64,000 nucleotides of DNA from Moringa oleifera (Eukaryota > Streptophyta > Magnoliopsida > Brassicales > Moringaceae). Numbering within the stretch: position 1 is the first letter of the stretch; each line of letters opens with the position of its first letter. Made by a program: the position numbers and the translations under genes. Positions 1-11,924 of the stretch are shown here, one piece after another. Below the pieces are notes generated by a model that did no database searches, was not told the DNA's origin, and worked only from the letters and a program-made list of their open reading frames with translations. The DNA lies in the NCBI GenBank assembly GCA_021397835.1, contig JAJFZO010000742.1, positions 1,869,001 through 1,933,000 on the forward strand, in the 5' to 3' direction.

Positions 1-579
1 AATAAGCTTGGTGATTGCTAATTTTGAGATCAAGAGAGTTATAATGGACAATGAAAGCTCAGTGAACATGTTCTATGAACTAGCCTTCATGCAAATGAGA
101 CTAGCAGGAGATAGGTTTATGTCCTATGAAAAAGTCTTATTGGTTTTAGCAATGAGTCAATCACGACAACAAGGATAATAACCCTCTTTATGGTCGTAGG
201 CACACCTCTAAGACAAGAATATATCATGATCAAATTTCTAGGGGTGAAGACCTTTTTTTACATATAATGGGATCTTGGGAAGACCAAGACTAAATGCTTT
301 ATAGGCAATCACTTCAAGGTATCACCTGTTAATGAGGTTTCAACCCAAATAGGGTAAGAGAGGTTAAAGGAAGTCGACAGATGGCCAATTAATCCTTCTT
401 CACCACCTTTAGTAATAGAAAAGTTGAAAAAAATGAGATATGTCCCATAAGCAAAGTGGACTTAAAAGATGGAAAGCAATAAGGTTGGGGATAACCTAGA
501 GACAGTAGAGTTAGTTTTCGAAAAAATAATCAAGGTAGGGACTTACTTCTTTAAATAGTTTAGAGAGCAATTATTAACC

Positions 580-1560
580 TTCCTTAAGGATAACCTAAAG
601 CTATTCATATGGCATTAAGGGACATGCCAAGTATTAGTTCCAAAGTAATAGAGCATTAGCTAAAAGTGAACCCCGACTTGAAGCCCATTAAAAAGAAAAA
701 GCATAGCTTTAGACTAGAAAGGCAAGAAGCCATAAGAATAAACGTCTAGAAATTACTGGCAACTAGGTTTATTAGGTCAATCTAATATTCCAAATAGCTC
801 TCAAACGTGGTTTTGGTCAAGAAATCTCATGAAAAATGGTAGATATGGGTAGATTTCACGGACTTGTATGGAGCATGCCCAAAAACTAGTTTTCAACTTC
901 ACTGGATTGATCAATTAGTTGACAATATAGCTAGTATAACATATTGAGATTCATGGATGCATTCTTCAGTTGTAACAAGACTAAGATATGCCTAAAAATG
1001 AAAAATGTATGTTGTTCATCATATATGTAGGCACCTGTCATAACAAAATCATGCCTTTTAGGTTAAAGAATTAAGGAATACATACCAAATGTTAGTGGCA
1101 AAGATCTTTCTAAACCGAATCAGAAGAAATATAGAGGCCTTTATTGATGACATGATCATGAAAAGTCAAAAGAAAGACGACTGTCTGAATAATTTGGTAG
1201 AGACTTTTATAGTTTTAAAGAAGTAACCTATAAAGTTAAGCCTAGAAAAATGCTTCGGAGTATCATCCCAAAAGTTTGTAAGATTCATGATCACCCACAG
1301 AAGAATTGAGGCAACGTTGAAAAGGTCAAAGTCATCATCAACATACTAACTTCAACCATGATGTGAGATGTCCAAGGACTAAATGGGAAAGCAACAACTT
1401 TGGGTAGGTTCATCTTTAAGGCTGTATACTAATACCACCATTTTTTAAAGGTGCGTATGCTAGATAAAAAAGTTTAAGTGGACCGTTGAATGCTAAGAAG
1501 CTTTGCACGGGCTTTAAAAGTACCTAGTCTCCCGGCCTTTATTTATCGAACCAGTTATCA
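580..1560 (+). pseudogene. Ty3/gypsy reverse transcriptase relic
   Basis: Conceptual translation with several stops and frame changes shows the usual plant gypsy RT landmarks: a DMP-like segment near 620, 'LNPDLKPIKKKKHSFRLERQ' near 669-728, 'VDFTDLYGACPK' near 850-885 and 'ID.LVDN' near 907. The catalytic box survives as FIDDM near 1140-1155, followed by a KLSLEKCFGV-like thumb region at about 1235-1260. In a live element this region copies the RNA intermediate into DNA. It is non-functional here because of in-frame stops such as those around 750-800. Confidence 0.8.
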
Positions 1561-1841
1561 GGGAAAAGCTCCTTATTTACTTGTTAACCTCTAAGAAGGC
1601 GATAGTAATATTAACACGATATGTCAAATACTCTCCATGATAAGTCAAAGACTCCCCCTAACTAATTTATTGTGCTAGCAGCATACGATATAAGACAAAC
1701 ATGTGATACTCAAAAAATCAAAAAACCAACTTTTATATTAGTTTTGATAACTTGAAAGTTACAACCTTATTTTTAGGTTCACACAGTGGTGGTTCTCACT
1801 AACCAACCTTTGCGTCAGACATTGTAAAAATCAAACACATT

Positions 1842-3085
1842 AAAAAGAATGCTAAAGTGAAGTATCAAGTTAAGCGAGTTAGATATCAAGTTCTATCAAA
1901 GCCTAGGTTCTTGTGGATATCATAATCGAATGTTACGATGTAAGCACTAATAATGTGTGGATGGGAACAACCTTTTAGGAGTCCAACACATGATATTTTG
2001 ATTGGACTATATAGGTCAATAGATCATCCAAGAAGTTAGGGAAAGGTGTTAGAATAATCATATAGAGCTTGAAATGGAAGCTTGTTATGGAAATCACCTT
2101 CAAAGCATCGAATAATGGATAAAATATGTGGCCACGATCATTGGGATTTGAATAGTATAAAAAATTAGCATTAAATCAGTTTGTGATTTTAGTGACTCTT
2201 TGCTAGTACTCAAAAAAATGGAAAAGGAATACGACGGTAAAAATGAGTGAATAGGTAACTACATGAAAATGAAAGATTTGTTATAAGGTTTTGATGAGTC
2301 CTCAGTAAGTCACATCCCCTAGAGTTAGATGCGATCGTAAATGTCTTATCAAAATAAGTGTTGGTGTACTTGACCATCAGTTGGATAGAAACGTCGTTGG
2401 TCTCAACTGAACCATTGTGGACGGATCTAATCTGGACATTCCTCAACTCTAGTACCCTATTAAATGACCCAAACCAAGCCAAGAAAATAAGAATAAAATT
2501 TATCTCCTATTGCATGATAAATGGTTAACTTTATCGGTGATTATTCATATGGCCCTTCATTATAGGAGACATGGATTCTATTGACAGTTGTTAGTGTAAT
2601 TATCGGTAGTCAAAACCATTAAAAAATACAATAAGTAGCAGTTAAGAGATCACCACTTCAACAAGTGTCGATAACCAAATCCCAGTGGGTAAATTGTAAT
2701 TGCAAGAATAATAGCCAGAAATTCATTTAGCGATAATCTTCGACGGTTGTGATTGTTGGGAAATGTTGAATTATGGCGATAGATCTGCCATTTTTAGTGA
2801 GTGCTAACCACTAGCAAATTAGATTTAATGGTGGTTAGAAAGCACCAAGAAAACTCTGTCATAAAAATCGCAAGGAAATGTAGTACAATGTCATGTTTTT
2901 AGTGGTAGATTTAACCGTCGAGAAATGCAGGCATTCATGTTTTCTTCTAACCAACCATCGAGAAATTCAAATTTTATTTATATTTTATTTTGAATAATTT
3001 TAAGCACTTCAAAATTATCTATTGGTTTAATTAAAATTCTTTAAATCAAGTAAAAATTTGTACTAATTAATAACTAATTTTAATC
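1842..3085 (+). repeat. Tandem duplication, copy A (gypsy RNase H plus start of inserted DNA)
   Basis: The block starts with AAAAAGAATGCTAAAGTGAAG, minus its last base, and the same start recurs at 3086, 1244 bp downstream. The copy contains gypsy RNase H-like sequence to about 2440, a linker that translates as 'TDLIWTFLNSS', and then non-gypsy sequence of CACTA-like character from about 2570. It ends in TAATAACTAATTTT directly before copy B. Confidence 0.85.
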
Positions 3086-5325
3086 AAAAAGAATGCTAAA
3101 GTGAAGTATCAAGTTAAGCGAGTTCGATATTGAGTTTTATCCTCAGACATTTATTAAAGCCCAAGTTCTTGTGGATATCATAGCTAAATGTTACGATGCA
3201 AGCACTAACAGTGTGTGAATGGGAACAAACTTTGAGGAGTTTACCACTTAATATTTTGACTAGACTATATAAGTCGATGGGTCATCTAAGAAGTTAGGGG
3301 AAGGTGCTAAAATAATCATATAGGGCTTGAAATGGAAGCTTGATATGGAAATCACCTTCGAAGCATCGAATAATGGATAAAATATGAGGCCATGATCATT
3401 GGGCTTTAATAGCATAAAAAATTGGAATTAAACGAATTTGTGCCTTTAGTGACTCTTTGCTAGTACTCAAAAAAATGGAAAGGGAACATTAGGCTAAAAA
3501 CGAGTGAATAGGTAATTATCTCATGAAAATGAAAGATTTTTTATAAGGTTTTGATGAGTCCCCAGTAGGTCACATTAGAGTTAGATGCAATGATAAATGT
3601 CAAATCAAAATAAGTGTTTTCAAATAAGTGTTGGAGTACTTGACCATCAGTTGGATAGAAATGTCTTTAGTCTCAACTGAGCCATTTTGGATGGATATAA
3701 TCTGGGCATTCTTTAAATCCAAACCCTACCAAATGACCCGAACCAAGCCAAGAAGATGAGAATAAAAGCTACCTTTTACTACATGATAAATGGTTAGCTT
3801 CATCGATGATTATTCACATGGCCCCTTATTATAAGAGATATGGGTTTTGCCGATGTTTTCAGTGCAATTATTGGCGATTAAAACCGTTGGGGAATACAAT
3901 AAGTGATGGTTAAGGAACTGCCACTTTAACAAGTGTCGATAATCAAATCCCGATGGGTAAATTGTAATTATGGGAATAACTGCCGAGAATTCATTTAACG
4001 ATAATCTTTGATGGTTATGATTACTGAAAAATGTTGAATTATGGAAATATAGTACAGTCCCATGTTTTTAGTGGCAGATTTGACCGTAGAGAAATGCAGG
4101 CATTCATGTTTTCTTTTGACCATTTGTTGACGCTGTAAAATGTATACAATCGTCAAGAAATTCAAAATTTTATTTATATTTTCTTTCGAATAATTCTAGG
4201 CGCTTTAAAATTACCCATCGATTCAATCAAAATTCTTTAAATCAAGTAAATATTTGTACTAATTAATAACTAATTTTGAGAAGATGTTATGCATTTATAA
4301 AAATCATAATTACATATCGTTCAAATAATACAAATTACCATAATTTATGAAAATTGCAATTGCTATAGTAAAAGTCAAATATAAAAATTATATATTATCA
4401 TAAGTCCAATGCAGGGCTAAATGATGATGAAGGATGTGGTTTATGACCTTGGCTTTGTATTTGGAAAAAAAAAAAAAGAAACACATTTTAGTTAGTTCTT
4501 TATAACATCAAAAAAAAAAAAAAAGAAAAAAAGTAACAACATCTATTATGTGTTATATATCCAAGTGCCATATATATAAAATAAGTATTTAATATATAAT
4601 ATAATTTTTTTTATGATAACATGAACATAAAATGAGGAAAAAACTCAAAGCAAAGAAAAAAATTTAGACGCATGAAATCAAAACCCAAAGCTAGAGATAC
4701 AAAACATGAAGTGTTGTTTAGGTGCCGTCAAGAACAAAATGAAAAAGGACAGAGAATCTATCAATAATGTGCAGTAGACTTATCAAGGAATTGGCATTCT
4801 CTATATGTAAATAAGTTGACAGAATTGCATGTAACAAGGCAAAGAATTGCATGCATACTTGAAATGTGGTCAACCCATGTTGTGTCACTCGTGTGAAGAA
4901 ATTAGGATTTCAATTTGGGGATTCCTCAATTTCGGTCTTTAATCTACATGATGGAGTTAGAGGGAAGAAGAATTTAAGCTCTAATGGGCTACAAAGAGGC
5001 TAACGAAGCTGGATGCAACAAAGCTCAAAGAGGAGTAAAGACACTGCCCTTGGAGTTGTCGCTCGTAAATGACAAAGAAAAGGGAGAACAGCTTGTTAAT
5101 GACGAATACATCCTGGCAGTTAATAATTGCCAGTATTAATAAAAAATTGCTAAGAAAATCAAATCTTTAATTGGTGGTTAAAACCGTCACAAATAACAAA
5201 AAGGTCTCCGGTAAATGAACCCATTTATTAGGAGTTGACTTGATCGCCAGAAATCGTAAATTTCCTGACGATCACTTTCAACCGCTGAGAAAATCCTGTC
5301 AAGAAAATGCATTTTCCTTGTAGTG
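2570..5325. mobile_element. CACTA-like non-autonomous insertion (right terminus at 5325)
   Basis: The gypsy frame is lost at about 2570 in copy A and resumes at 5326 with the integrase zinc-binding region. The last bases, 5311-5325, read ATTTTCCTTGTAGTG, the reverse complement of a CACTACAAGGAAAAT terminus. Subterminal DNA carries repeated 'ggttaaaaccgtc' and 'ccgtcgagaaat' type motifs at about 2630-2960, 3880-4110 and 5160-5300. No matching CACTA left end was found, so the left boundary is approximate and may have been lost in the tandem duplication. No coding potential is recognised between 4280 and 5325. Confidence 0.5.
3086..4277 (+). repeat. Tandem duplication, copy B
   Basis: Second copy of the 1842-3085 block, collinear along its length with many point differences and several indels. 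The largest visible loss is roughly 110 bp near 4035, where copy A has sequence at about 2780-2880. It ends with the same TAATAACTAATTTT string that closes copy A. The divergence shows that the duplication is old. Confidence 0.82.
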
Positions 5326-6310
5326 CCTTGTAAAATGTCTACCCCTAAAAGAGTAAGACTATGTGATTAGAGAGTATGTGGAAACCATGTTAGGGGGTCA
5401 ACATTAGCCTATAAACTACTTAAGCAAGGATATAATTGGCCGATGTTAGAAGTAAATACACACGAGTTTGTTAGGAAGTGTGAAAATTTCTAGTTTTACT
5501 CCATTGTTCCTTGTGTTTGGTTCACCCATGTCCATATGCTTAATGAGAAATTGACCTCATAGGTCCGTTCTTATTTCTTTCGAATAAACAAATTTGCCAT
5601 TATAGCAGTGGACTATTTCACAAAATAAGTGGAAGTAAAGAGAATGACCCAAAACATGCAGTGGAACATGTAAGACTTTGTCTAGTGCAGTGTCATTTAT
5701 AGATTTGGTATTCTTTTAGTCATAGTAACAAATAATAAGAAACAAATCAAAGATGACAGTGCTCAAAGAAATGCTAGCATTTGAGGATTAATCATTAACT
5801 TGCATCTGCAAGGCACCCCTAAAATAATGGCCACGTGGAGGTAGCCAATAAAATCATCCTCCTTGCATGAAAAGTTAGAATAGAGAAATTGAAGAGGAGC
5901 TAGGTGGATGATTTGCTCGGAGTTTTATGGGTGCACTGGACCACTAAAAAGAATGCGACCTGAAAGGCATATTTCCAATTGGCTTTTAGTATCAAAGTTG
6001 TTGTCCTAGTTAAGATTAGATCCCATCCTTGAGGGCATGGTACTTTTTACTAGAAAAAAATAATAAACATCTTAGGATAAATCTTGATCTATTAGAGAAA
6101 GATCGAGAGTAGTCTTTAGTGTGGACAACTGCAATCCAATAACCTATCACAAGGTATTATAACAAGAAGTTCATCCCCAGAGTTTTGTTGAAAGGCAACT
6201 GGTATTGAGGAAGTTGAAAGCACTTGACCTTAGAGTAATCAATAAGATGTTCTCGAATTATGAAAGCCCATACCGAGTGGCGAAAGTATTAAGAAAGTAC
6301 CATGCATAAG
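5326..6310 (+). pseudogene. Ty3/gypsy integrase relic
   Basis: Translation from 5335 gives a TPKRVRLCD-like start, then 'CGNHVRGSTLAYKLLKQGY', with WP just after; this is the H2C2 zinc-binding region of gypsy integrase, followed by the 'VRKC' motif near 5470. Parts of the DDE core follow (a VDLIGPF-like stretch near 5550) and an 'AYFQLAFSIKVVVLVKI' segment near 5970-6020. The C-terminal part around 6180-6300 resembles the 'GDLVLRKV' integrase tail. Stops and frameshifts make it non-functional. It continues the upstream RT relic, separated from it by the inserted DNA. Confidence 0.78.
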
Positions 6311-6345
6311 CTATAGACTAGAAGCTTGCTATAACATGATGCTAT

Positions 6346-7165
6346 GATTCATTTTTTTAATTTGTATCTAGGCTTAGATACTATAATTTATGTTTTATGT
6401 GTGTTTAGTTTGTACTTAGGCACGGGTATTGTAATCTTCTTTACTTTAGGAATAAATATTGCTTATGTCTTCTTGCCTTGGGATAAATATTATTTATACC
6501 TAGGTGAGTGTTTAGTTATATAGAATAAATATTTTAATTGTCTTCTTGCATTGGGCCTTAGCTTGCATTACATGGGCACTTAATGTAGAAGTTCTCCTTC
6601 CAAAAAATGTCCTCAAACATGCAAAAAACATAAGACCCTATTAAAGTGATGGCATAATTCAAAGGCTCAACCATGGCAGGGGCCCAAATTAAAAAACCTG
6701 GTCACAACCAATATGCTAAAATAAGGAGGGGAAAAAAAAAGGAAGAAAGAAAAAGACCTTGCTACGGTAAAGGCATAACCCAAGGAACAAACTACAATTG
6801 GAGATCGACCAAAAACCTAATTATGATCCAAACCAAGATTGAAACTTACCTGTTAGCCTGTGTAGATGCTAAAATAAGAGATTCAAATGAGTAATTTAAC
6901 CAGATTAAGGAAAAAGATAAAATATTTAAGAGAAAAATGGGTGAAGGCCACTAGGGTAGGGAAAAAGGGCAAAGATCACGAGGTTTATATAGTCCCATCG
7001 AGTCAATATCATCAATCGATTAAGGGGTGATACAACCTAACTCTCTGCCTTGGTTGGTCTCACTAACCAGGCGAGTGGTATTAGTACTCGACCTACTAGC
7101 ATTGTTAGTGTCACCCTCTCTTCCTAATTTTTGACTCCTATGACTTTACATGACCGTTTATCTTA
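6346..7165. other. Gene-free stretch between two retroelement relics
   Basis: AT-rich sequence after the gypsy integrase; part may be decayed LTR of that element (about 6346-6650), but no partner LTR is present. A 73-codon frame at 6673-6894 (+) is lysine-rich and resembles nothing known to me. The stretch at 7030-7130 contains short repeats of the 'accaac/ggtggt' kind seen near 12450-12770 and could be the decayed 3' LTR side of the copia element. Confidence 0.4.
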
Positions 7166-8680
7166 ACGCTTCAATCATTAAAATAATTTAAAATTCATTT
7201 ATAAATCTCATGCCTAATTTTCTTCTTATCATGTCAAATCTCTCTACTTCTAAGGGTTTAGTAAATATGTCTGCTAGTTGATTTTCAATTGATAGGAATT
7301 CTAGCGTCATGTCACCATTTGGACATGATCTCGTAAGAAACGGTGTTTAATTTCTATATAATTGGTTCTTTAATGTTGGACTGAATTCTTATAGATATTT
7401 ATTGCACTAGTGTTATCACATCTAATTGTTATGTTCTTGTAGTTTAGCCCATAATCTCCTAAAGTTTATTTCATTCATAAAGTTTGAGCACAACTATACC
7501 CTATGATGATGTATTCAGCTTCAGCTATGGACAAAGCAACTAAATTTTACTTTTTACTAAACCAAGAGACAAGAGATGATTCCAAGAAATCTCTGGTACC
7601 ACTTGTGCTCTTGCAGTCTATAACACACCCTGCATAATGTGCATCTGAATAACTAATTATGTTGAAGCTAGTACCTTTAGGATATCATAATCCCAAGTTA
7701 AGTGTGCCTGTAAGATATCTAAAAATTTTCTTAACTACTTCAAGATAAGACTCTCTAAGGCTAGCTTTGAATCATCACATATGCATACCCTAAATAAAAT
7801 ATTAGGTCTGCTTGCCATTAAATACAACAATGGCCCAATGATTTCCTCTATAGAGTGTTACATCTATCTATTTTCCTTCTTCATCTTTATTTAATTTAGT
7901 GTTGGTGCCCATGTGAATGGTAAACACCTTATCCTTTATATTCCAAAGCGTTTAAGTAAATCTTTATTATTCTTGCTTTGGCTTATATAAATTTCATCAT
8001 CTAATTGCTTAATTTGTAACCCAACAAAGAAGTTTAGTTCACCTATCATGATTGTCTCAAATTCTTCTTGCATACTTTTAGCAAATTTATAGCATTCATA
8101 ACTCCAAAGATGATGCCGTCTACATAGATTTGAACTATCAATATGTCTTCTTCATGTTTCTTTATGAGAAAGGTATTATTCACCTTTCCCATGTCAAAAC
8201 TTTTTGATGCAAGAAATGTGTAAAGCCTATTATACCAAGCTTTAAGAGCTTGTTTTAGACCATATAAGGCTTTCTTTAATTTGTAAACATGACAAAGACA
8301 TTCATAGTTTTTGAAACTAAAGGGTTATTCTACATAGACTTCTTTCAAGATATATCTGTTTAGGAATGCATTCATTACATCCATTTGAAAGAGTTTGAAT
8401 TCTATGAAAGAAGCAAAAGCACACAACATTCTTATACTTTCTGATCTAGCTATGAGTGCAAAAGTCTCCTCATAATCAATCCCCTCTTCTTGATTATATC
8501 CTTATACAACTAATCTAGCCTTCATTCTAACTATGTGTCTTAATTCGTCTACTTTATTTTTAAAGACCTATTTGGTTCTTGTAATGATTTGATCACTAGG
8601 CCTGAAAACAAGTTCTCATACTTGATTTTGCTCAAATTAATTTAATTTATCTTGCATGGTTATCATTCAAAATTCATCTA
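7166..8680 (-). pseudogene. Copia reverse transcriptase and RNase H relic
   Basis: RT landmarks on the - strand include 'YNQEEGIDYEETFALIARSE' near 8460-8510, 'FKLFQMDVMNAFLNRYI', 'LKKALYGLKQALKAWYNRLY' near 8230-8290 and the active-site box 'YVDGIIFG' near 8100-8130. The usual box is YVDDIIFG, so the second catalytic aspartate has become glycine. RNase H follows with 'YADYAGCVIDRKSTSGT'-like sequence near 7590-7650 and ends in 'LADIFTKPLEVERFD' near 7250. Several stops confirm that the copy is dead. Confidence 0.88.
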
Positions 8681-8929
8681 TCTTAGCCTTTTTTATATAT
8701 TTTTTGGCTCTGTTTGAGATATAAAGGCAATATTTTCATACGTTTCTCAAAAAGGATGATCTCTTTGTTCTTTCTTGATATGGACTTCCTAAGATTTGTT
8801 CTACAGGATGATTTTTATTTTTTCTCAGTTCCCTAAGTAGACCATTACTTCTGTCTTTGGAGTTTTCTTCTCCAATTATGATTTGTCTCTCTATATCATA
8901 TTCTTTAGACGCCTTGAAGATGTTAAGAT

Positions 8930-9780
8930 TCTCTACATGACTATTTTTAAGGGTTCATCTTTAAGGTCCTTATTCATGTTAACACTAGGTTGTTCATCAA
9001 AGGCCACATGAACTGTTTTGTTTATGGTCAAAGTACTCTTATTATACACCCTATATGCCTTACTAGGTAGAGTATTCTGGAAAAATACTTACATTAATTT
9101 TTGAGTCAAACTTTCGTAATTTGTATTTGGTATTGAAGATGAGCACTTGCATCCAAATATCCTAAAATAATTAATGTTTGAAACTCTACTTTTTCATAGC
9201 TCATACGAAATTTTCTTGATCTTAGATCTAATTAGAACCTTATTCATTACATAAAACATCTCTATCCAAAAGCACTTAGGCAAGCCATTTTTATTAATCA
9301 TTATTTTAGCTATTTATTGAATATATACTTATTTTTTTCTTTCCACAACCCCATTTTATTGGGGTATCCTAAGAGTGAAGAAGTTATGATCATAACCTCT
9401 TTGATCACAATATGTTTGAAATTCATCACAATTAAACTTTCCATCATGGTCACTTTTGACACTCATTTTAGTACATTCCTTTTCATTTTCTACCTTTTTA
9501 GAGAACTTGACAAAAGCCTCCAAGGCAGCATTCTTATGTCTTAGAAATAATATCCAAGTAAATTTAGAATAGTCATCAACTATTACAGAAGCATAGTATT
9601 CTGCCCCAAGACTTCATATCCTAAATGATCCAAATAGATTTATGTGTAACAATTATAATGGCCTGGATGTGGTATGTGTTTCTTAGGTTTAAAGGAACTT
9701 CTAACTCATCTTCTCATTTGATAAGCCTTACACACTTTATCTTTTTCAAATCTAAGTTTAAGAAGGCTATTAACTAGATC
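8930..9780 (-). pseudogene. Copia integrase relic
   Basis: The - strand frames give 'KTLEAFVKFSKKVENEKECT', then 'VKSDHDGKFNCDEFQTYCDQ' and 'NGVVERKK', the middle of the copia integrase DDE core. Next come 'FWIEMFYVMNKVLIRS' and an 'FRIFGCKC' segment that belong to its C-terminal part. The conserved D near 9460 and the E of 'VERKK' near 9340 are still visible. Stops, for example near 9345 and 9295, break the frame. In a live element this enzyme inserts the cDNA copy. Confidence 0.82.
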
Positions 9781-9973
9781 ACTCTTAGATATTCTTAAGA
9801 TTAAATCCATGCTAGCATGGCCTAATCTTCCGTGCCAAAGTCAAGTATCATTACTAGTGACAAGATATTTTTCATGTTTAAACTATGATATGTTAATATC
9901 TATGGTATACACATTTACACATTTCTTTCCTACATATAGGTGTTCTTGGGTTTCAATATCTTTTATAATGCAT

Positions 9974-10198
9974 TTATCTTTTCTCAAACATAACTTTATA
10001 TCCTTTATCATATAATTGACTAATACTAAGTAAGTCATGTCTTAATCCATCTACAAGCAATACATGTTTAATTATGGTAGAATAAGGATTACTTATATTG
10101 CCCATTCCGATAATTTTTCCTTTAGCATTGTCCCCAAAGGTGACGTATCCTCCCTTTTTCCATGTAACTGAGGAGAATTTGGATGCTTTTCCTGTCAT
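9974..10198 (-). pseudogene. Copia GAG-pre-integrase fragment
   Basis: An open fragment of 74 codons contains 'GYVTFGDNAKGKIIGMG' followed by 'VDGLRHDLLSISQLYDKGY'. These match the end of the copia protease region and the start of the GAG-pre-integrase domain, where 'V.GL.HNLLSISQLCDKG' is typical. It sits between the gag relic and the integrase relic in the expected order. Both flanks run into stops. Confidence 0.85.
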
Positions 10199-11187
10199 GT
10201 GCCTTGAACATCTCTGTCAAGCAACTTTTTTCCTTGACTTCGTCCTTCACCTACAAAATGAAATATCAAGTATTATCCTCCAGTCGCCACATTTTTATGG
10301 GTCTTTAAAAGTTAGTATTTGTGCTTTTTGGCACCCATTTAACCTTAAAATTTTCTCTTAACCAACATCTAGATACTATATGTCTTACCTTACAACAATA
10401 AGTGCACATGGATGTTTATTGTGAAGATGCTTTAACAAAATAGTTTTTATAATATTTTTGAAACTGAAGCTTATAGCCAAGATCACTCTTGTCAAAACTA
10501 TACTGTAGGATACTTATAAGCATGTCTAAGTCTTTTTACCCTTTGAAGAATTTTTCTAACAGGGCTTGTAACTATCTACCTTTTTTCTTAACTCAGCATC
10601 ATCATGATTTATGGTCTTTTTCTCATTCTCTTTTGATCTTTCCCTTTTTAGCTGAAGATTAATTTTTCATTTTCTTCTTTTAATTTCTTATTATCATTTT
10701 TGAAACTAATGTATTTTTTTTAGTGATTCATCTTTATCAGTTTGTTTTTTATTAATTCATATACATCTTTAAATGAATTTAGTAATTTATTATCAAGTAA
10801 ATTTGCATCAAGAATAAAGTTACTTACCTCGTTTTTCTTCTTCATATACCATAAAACACATCTTGGTAACTTCATAGTCACTTTCATCATTAGTGGAACT
10901 CTTACTATGAGTACCTTCTTTTTATGCTTAGTTTTATTCAAAAATGGGCAATCCATTCATATGTGACACAGTTTTGCATTCGAAACATGTGATAAGTTCC
11001 TTCTTTTTTCATTCCTAGATCCACTTCCTCTACTTGCTTCTCTTCCGCCATTCTTGAAACTCTTCTTATTTTTCAAGAATTCCTTGAACCTTCTAGTGAT
11101 AAGGACTATATTATCCTCCACTTATTTCATCACTAGAGGCTTTCACCTCATTTATGGATGACTTGAGTGCAATCATCTTTTTCTTTT

Positions 11188-11575
11188 TCATTCTTGTTCT
11201 TCCTTTCCATTCATCACAATCTCATGGGTTAAGAGTGATCCCATGAGTTCTTCTAGGGGCAGCTCATTTAGATCCTGTACTTCTTGGATGGTAGTTACCT
11301 TAGGCTCCCAATTAGGAAGAAAAGACCTAAGTTCCTTTCTCATTATTTCAACATTTAGATAAGTGCGACCATAACTCTTTAAAGAGCTAATAACATCATT
11401 GAATTCTTTGAACATTTTAGAAATTATTTCTTTAGATTTCATTTTAAAGAGTTCATGGCTATCAATTAGCATGCTAATCTTAAACTCCCTGACTTGATTA
11501 GTTTCCTCATGAGTGACCTCTAGTGTATGCCAAATTTCTTATGCACTCTCACATGCATGCACTCTATTGAACGCT
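11188..11575 (-). pseudogene. Copia gag relic
   Basis: The - strand frame reads KRAFNRVHACESA, a stop, EIWHTLEVTHEETN, then continues in another frame as 'MLIDSHELFKMKSKEIISK' and 'FNDVISSLKSYG', ending near 'LNELPLEELMGSLLTHEI'. This is the UBN2-type gag of plant copia elements, the capsid-like protein that packages element RNA. The open piece is 94 codons (11188-11472) and the upstream part is in a shifted frame with stops. A zinc-knuckle-like CFEC motif follows near 10970-10990 with its last cysteine missing. Confidence 0.82.
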
Positions 11576-11911
11576 CTTTTATCAAGAGGACAAAATAAAA
11601 TGTTAATTGCTCTTTGATTCATCCCATCCTTTCTCTTATCTTTTTCATTATACTCATTTTTTTTCCTTTTCACTTATATTTCATTTACTATTTTTATTAG
11701 TATGTATGGCCCATTTTCAACCACCTTCCATAAATCAAATTCACTAGATTTAAAATACGCATTTATTCTAACCTTTTAATAACTATAATCATTTTCATCA
11801 AAATTTGAAGGCCTACAAATGAAGAGCCATTCTATTCCATTAAATCCAACGGTTACTATTACTAATCTTTAGCCCAAAACACTTAAAGTTTAATCAAATT
11901 TGAGCACCTTA

Positions 11912-11923
11912 GCTCTGATATCA
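11912..11923 (-). other. Copia primer-binding site (initiator tRNA-Met type)
   Basis: On the - strand this reads TGATATCAGAGC, one base from the usual TGGTATCAGAGC that pairs with the 3' end of initiator tRNA-Met in plant copia elements. It lies upstream of gag and marks the inner end of the 5' LTR. Confidence 0.75.
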
Positions 11924-11924
11924 C

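Larger units (their letters stand above)
1..6345 (+). mobile_element. Degenerate Ty3/gypsy retrotransposon (protease-RT-RNase H-integrase)
   Basis: Broken reading frames on the + strand give the gypsy pol order: a protease-like stretch at about 1-350, reverse transcriptase at about 600-1500, RNase H and linker from about 1842, and integrase from 5326 to about 6310. Stops and frameshifts occur throughout, so the copy is dead. The 5' end lies outside the window and no LTR could be paired. A CACTA-like insertion interrupts it before the integrase, and a 1.24-kb segment is duplicated in tandem. The family is clear from the domain order and motifs; the lineage within gypsy is not determined. Confidence 0.85.
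7166..11924 (-). mobile_element. Degenerate Ty1/copia retrotransposon, internal region
   Basis: Read on the - strand, the order is primer-binding site, gag, zinc knuckle, GAG-pre-integrase, integrase, reverse transcriptase, RNase H, which is diagnostic of Ty1/copia. Long similar stretches survive in short open segments separated by stops. The internal end is marked by the RNase H tail 'LADIFTKPLEVERFDMIRRK' near 7205-7270. The element is inactive: stops are frequent and the RT active site is altered. Confidence 0.9.

Noticed and set aside
6673..6894. A 73-codon + strand frame
   Set aside because: Lysine-rich low complexity between two dead retroelements, without recognisable features.
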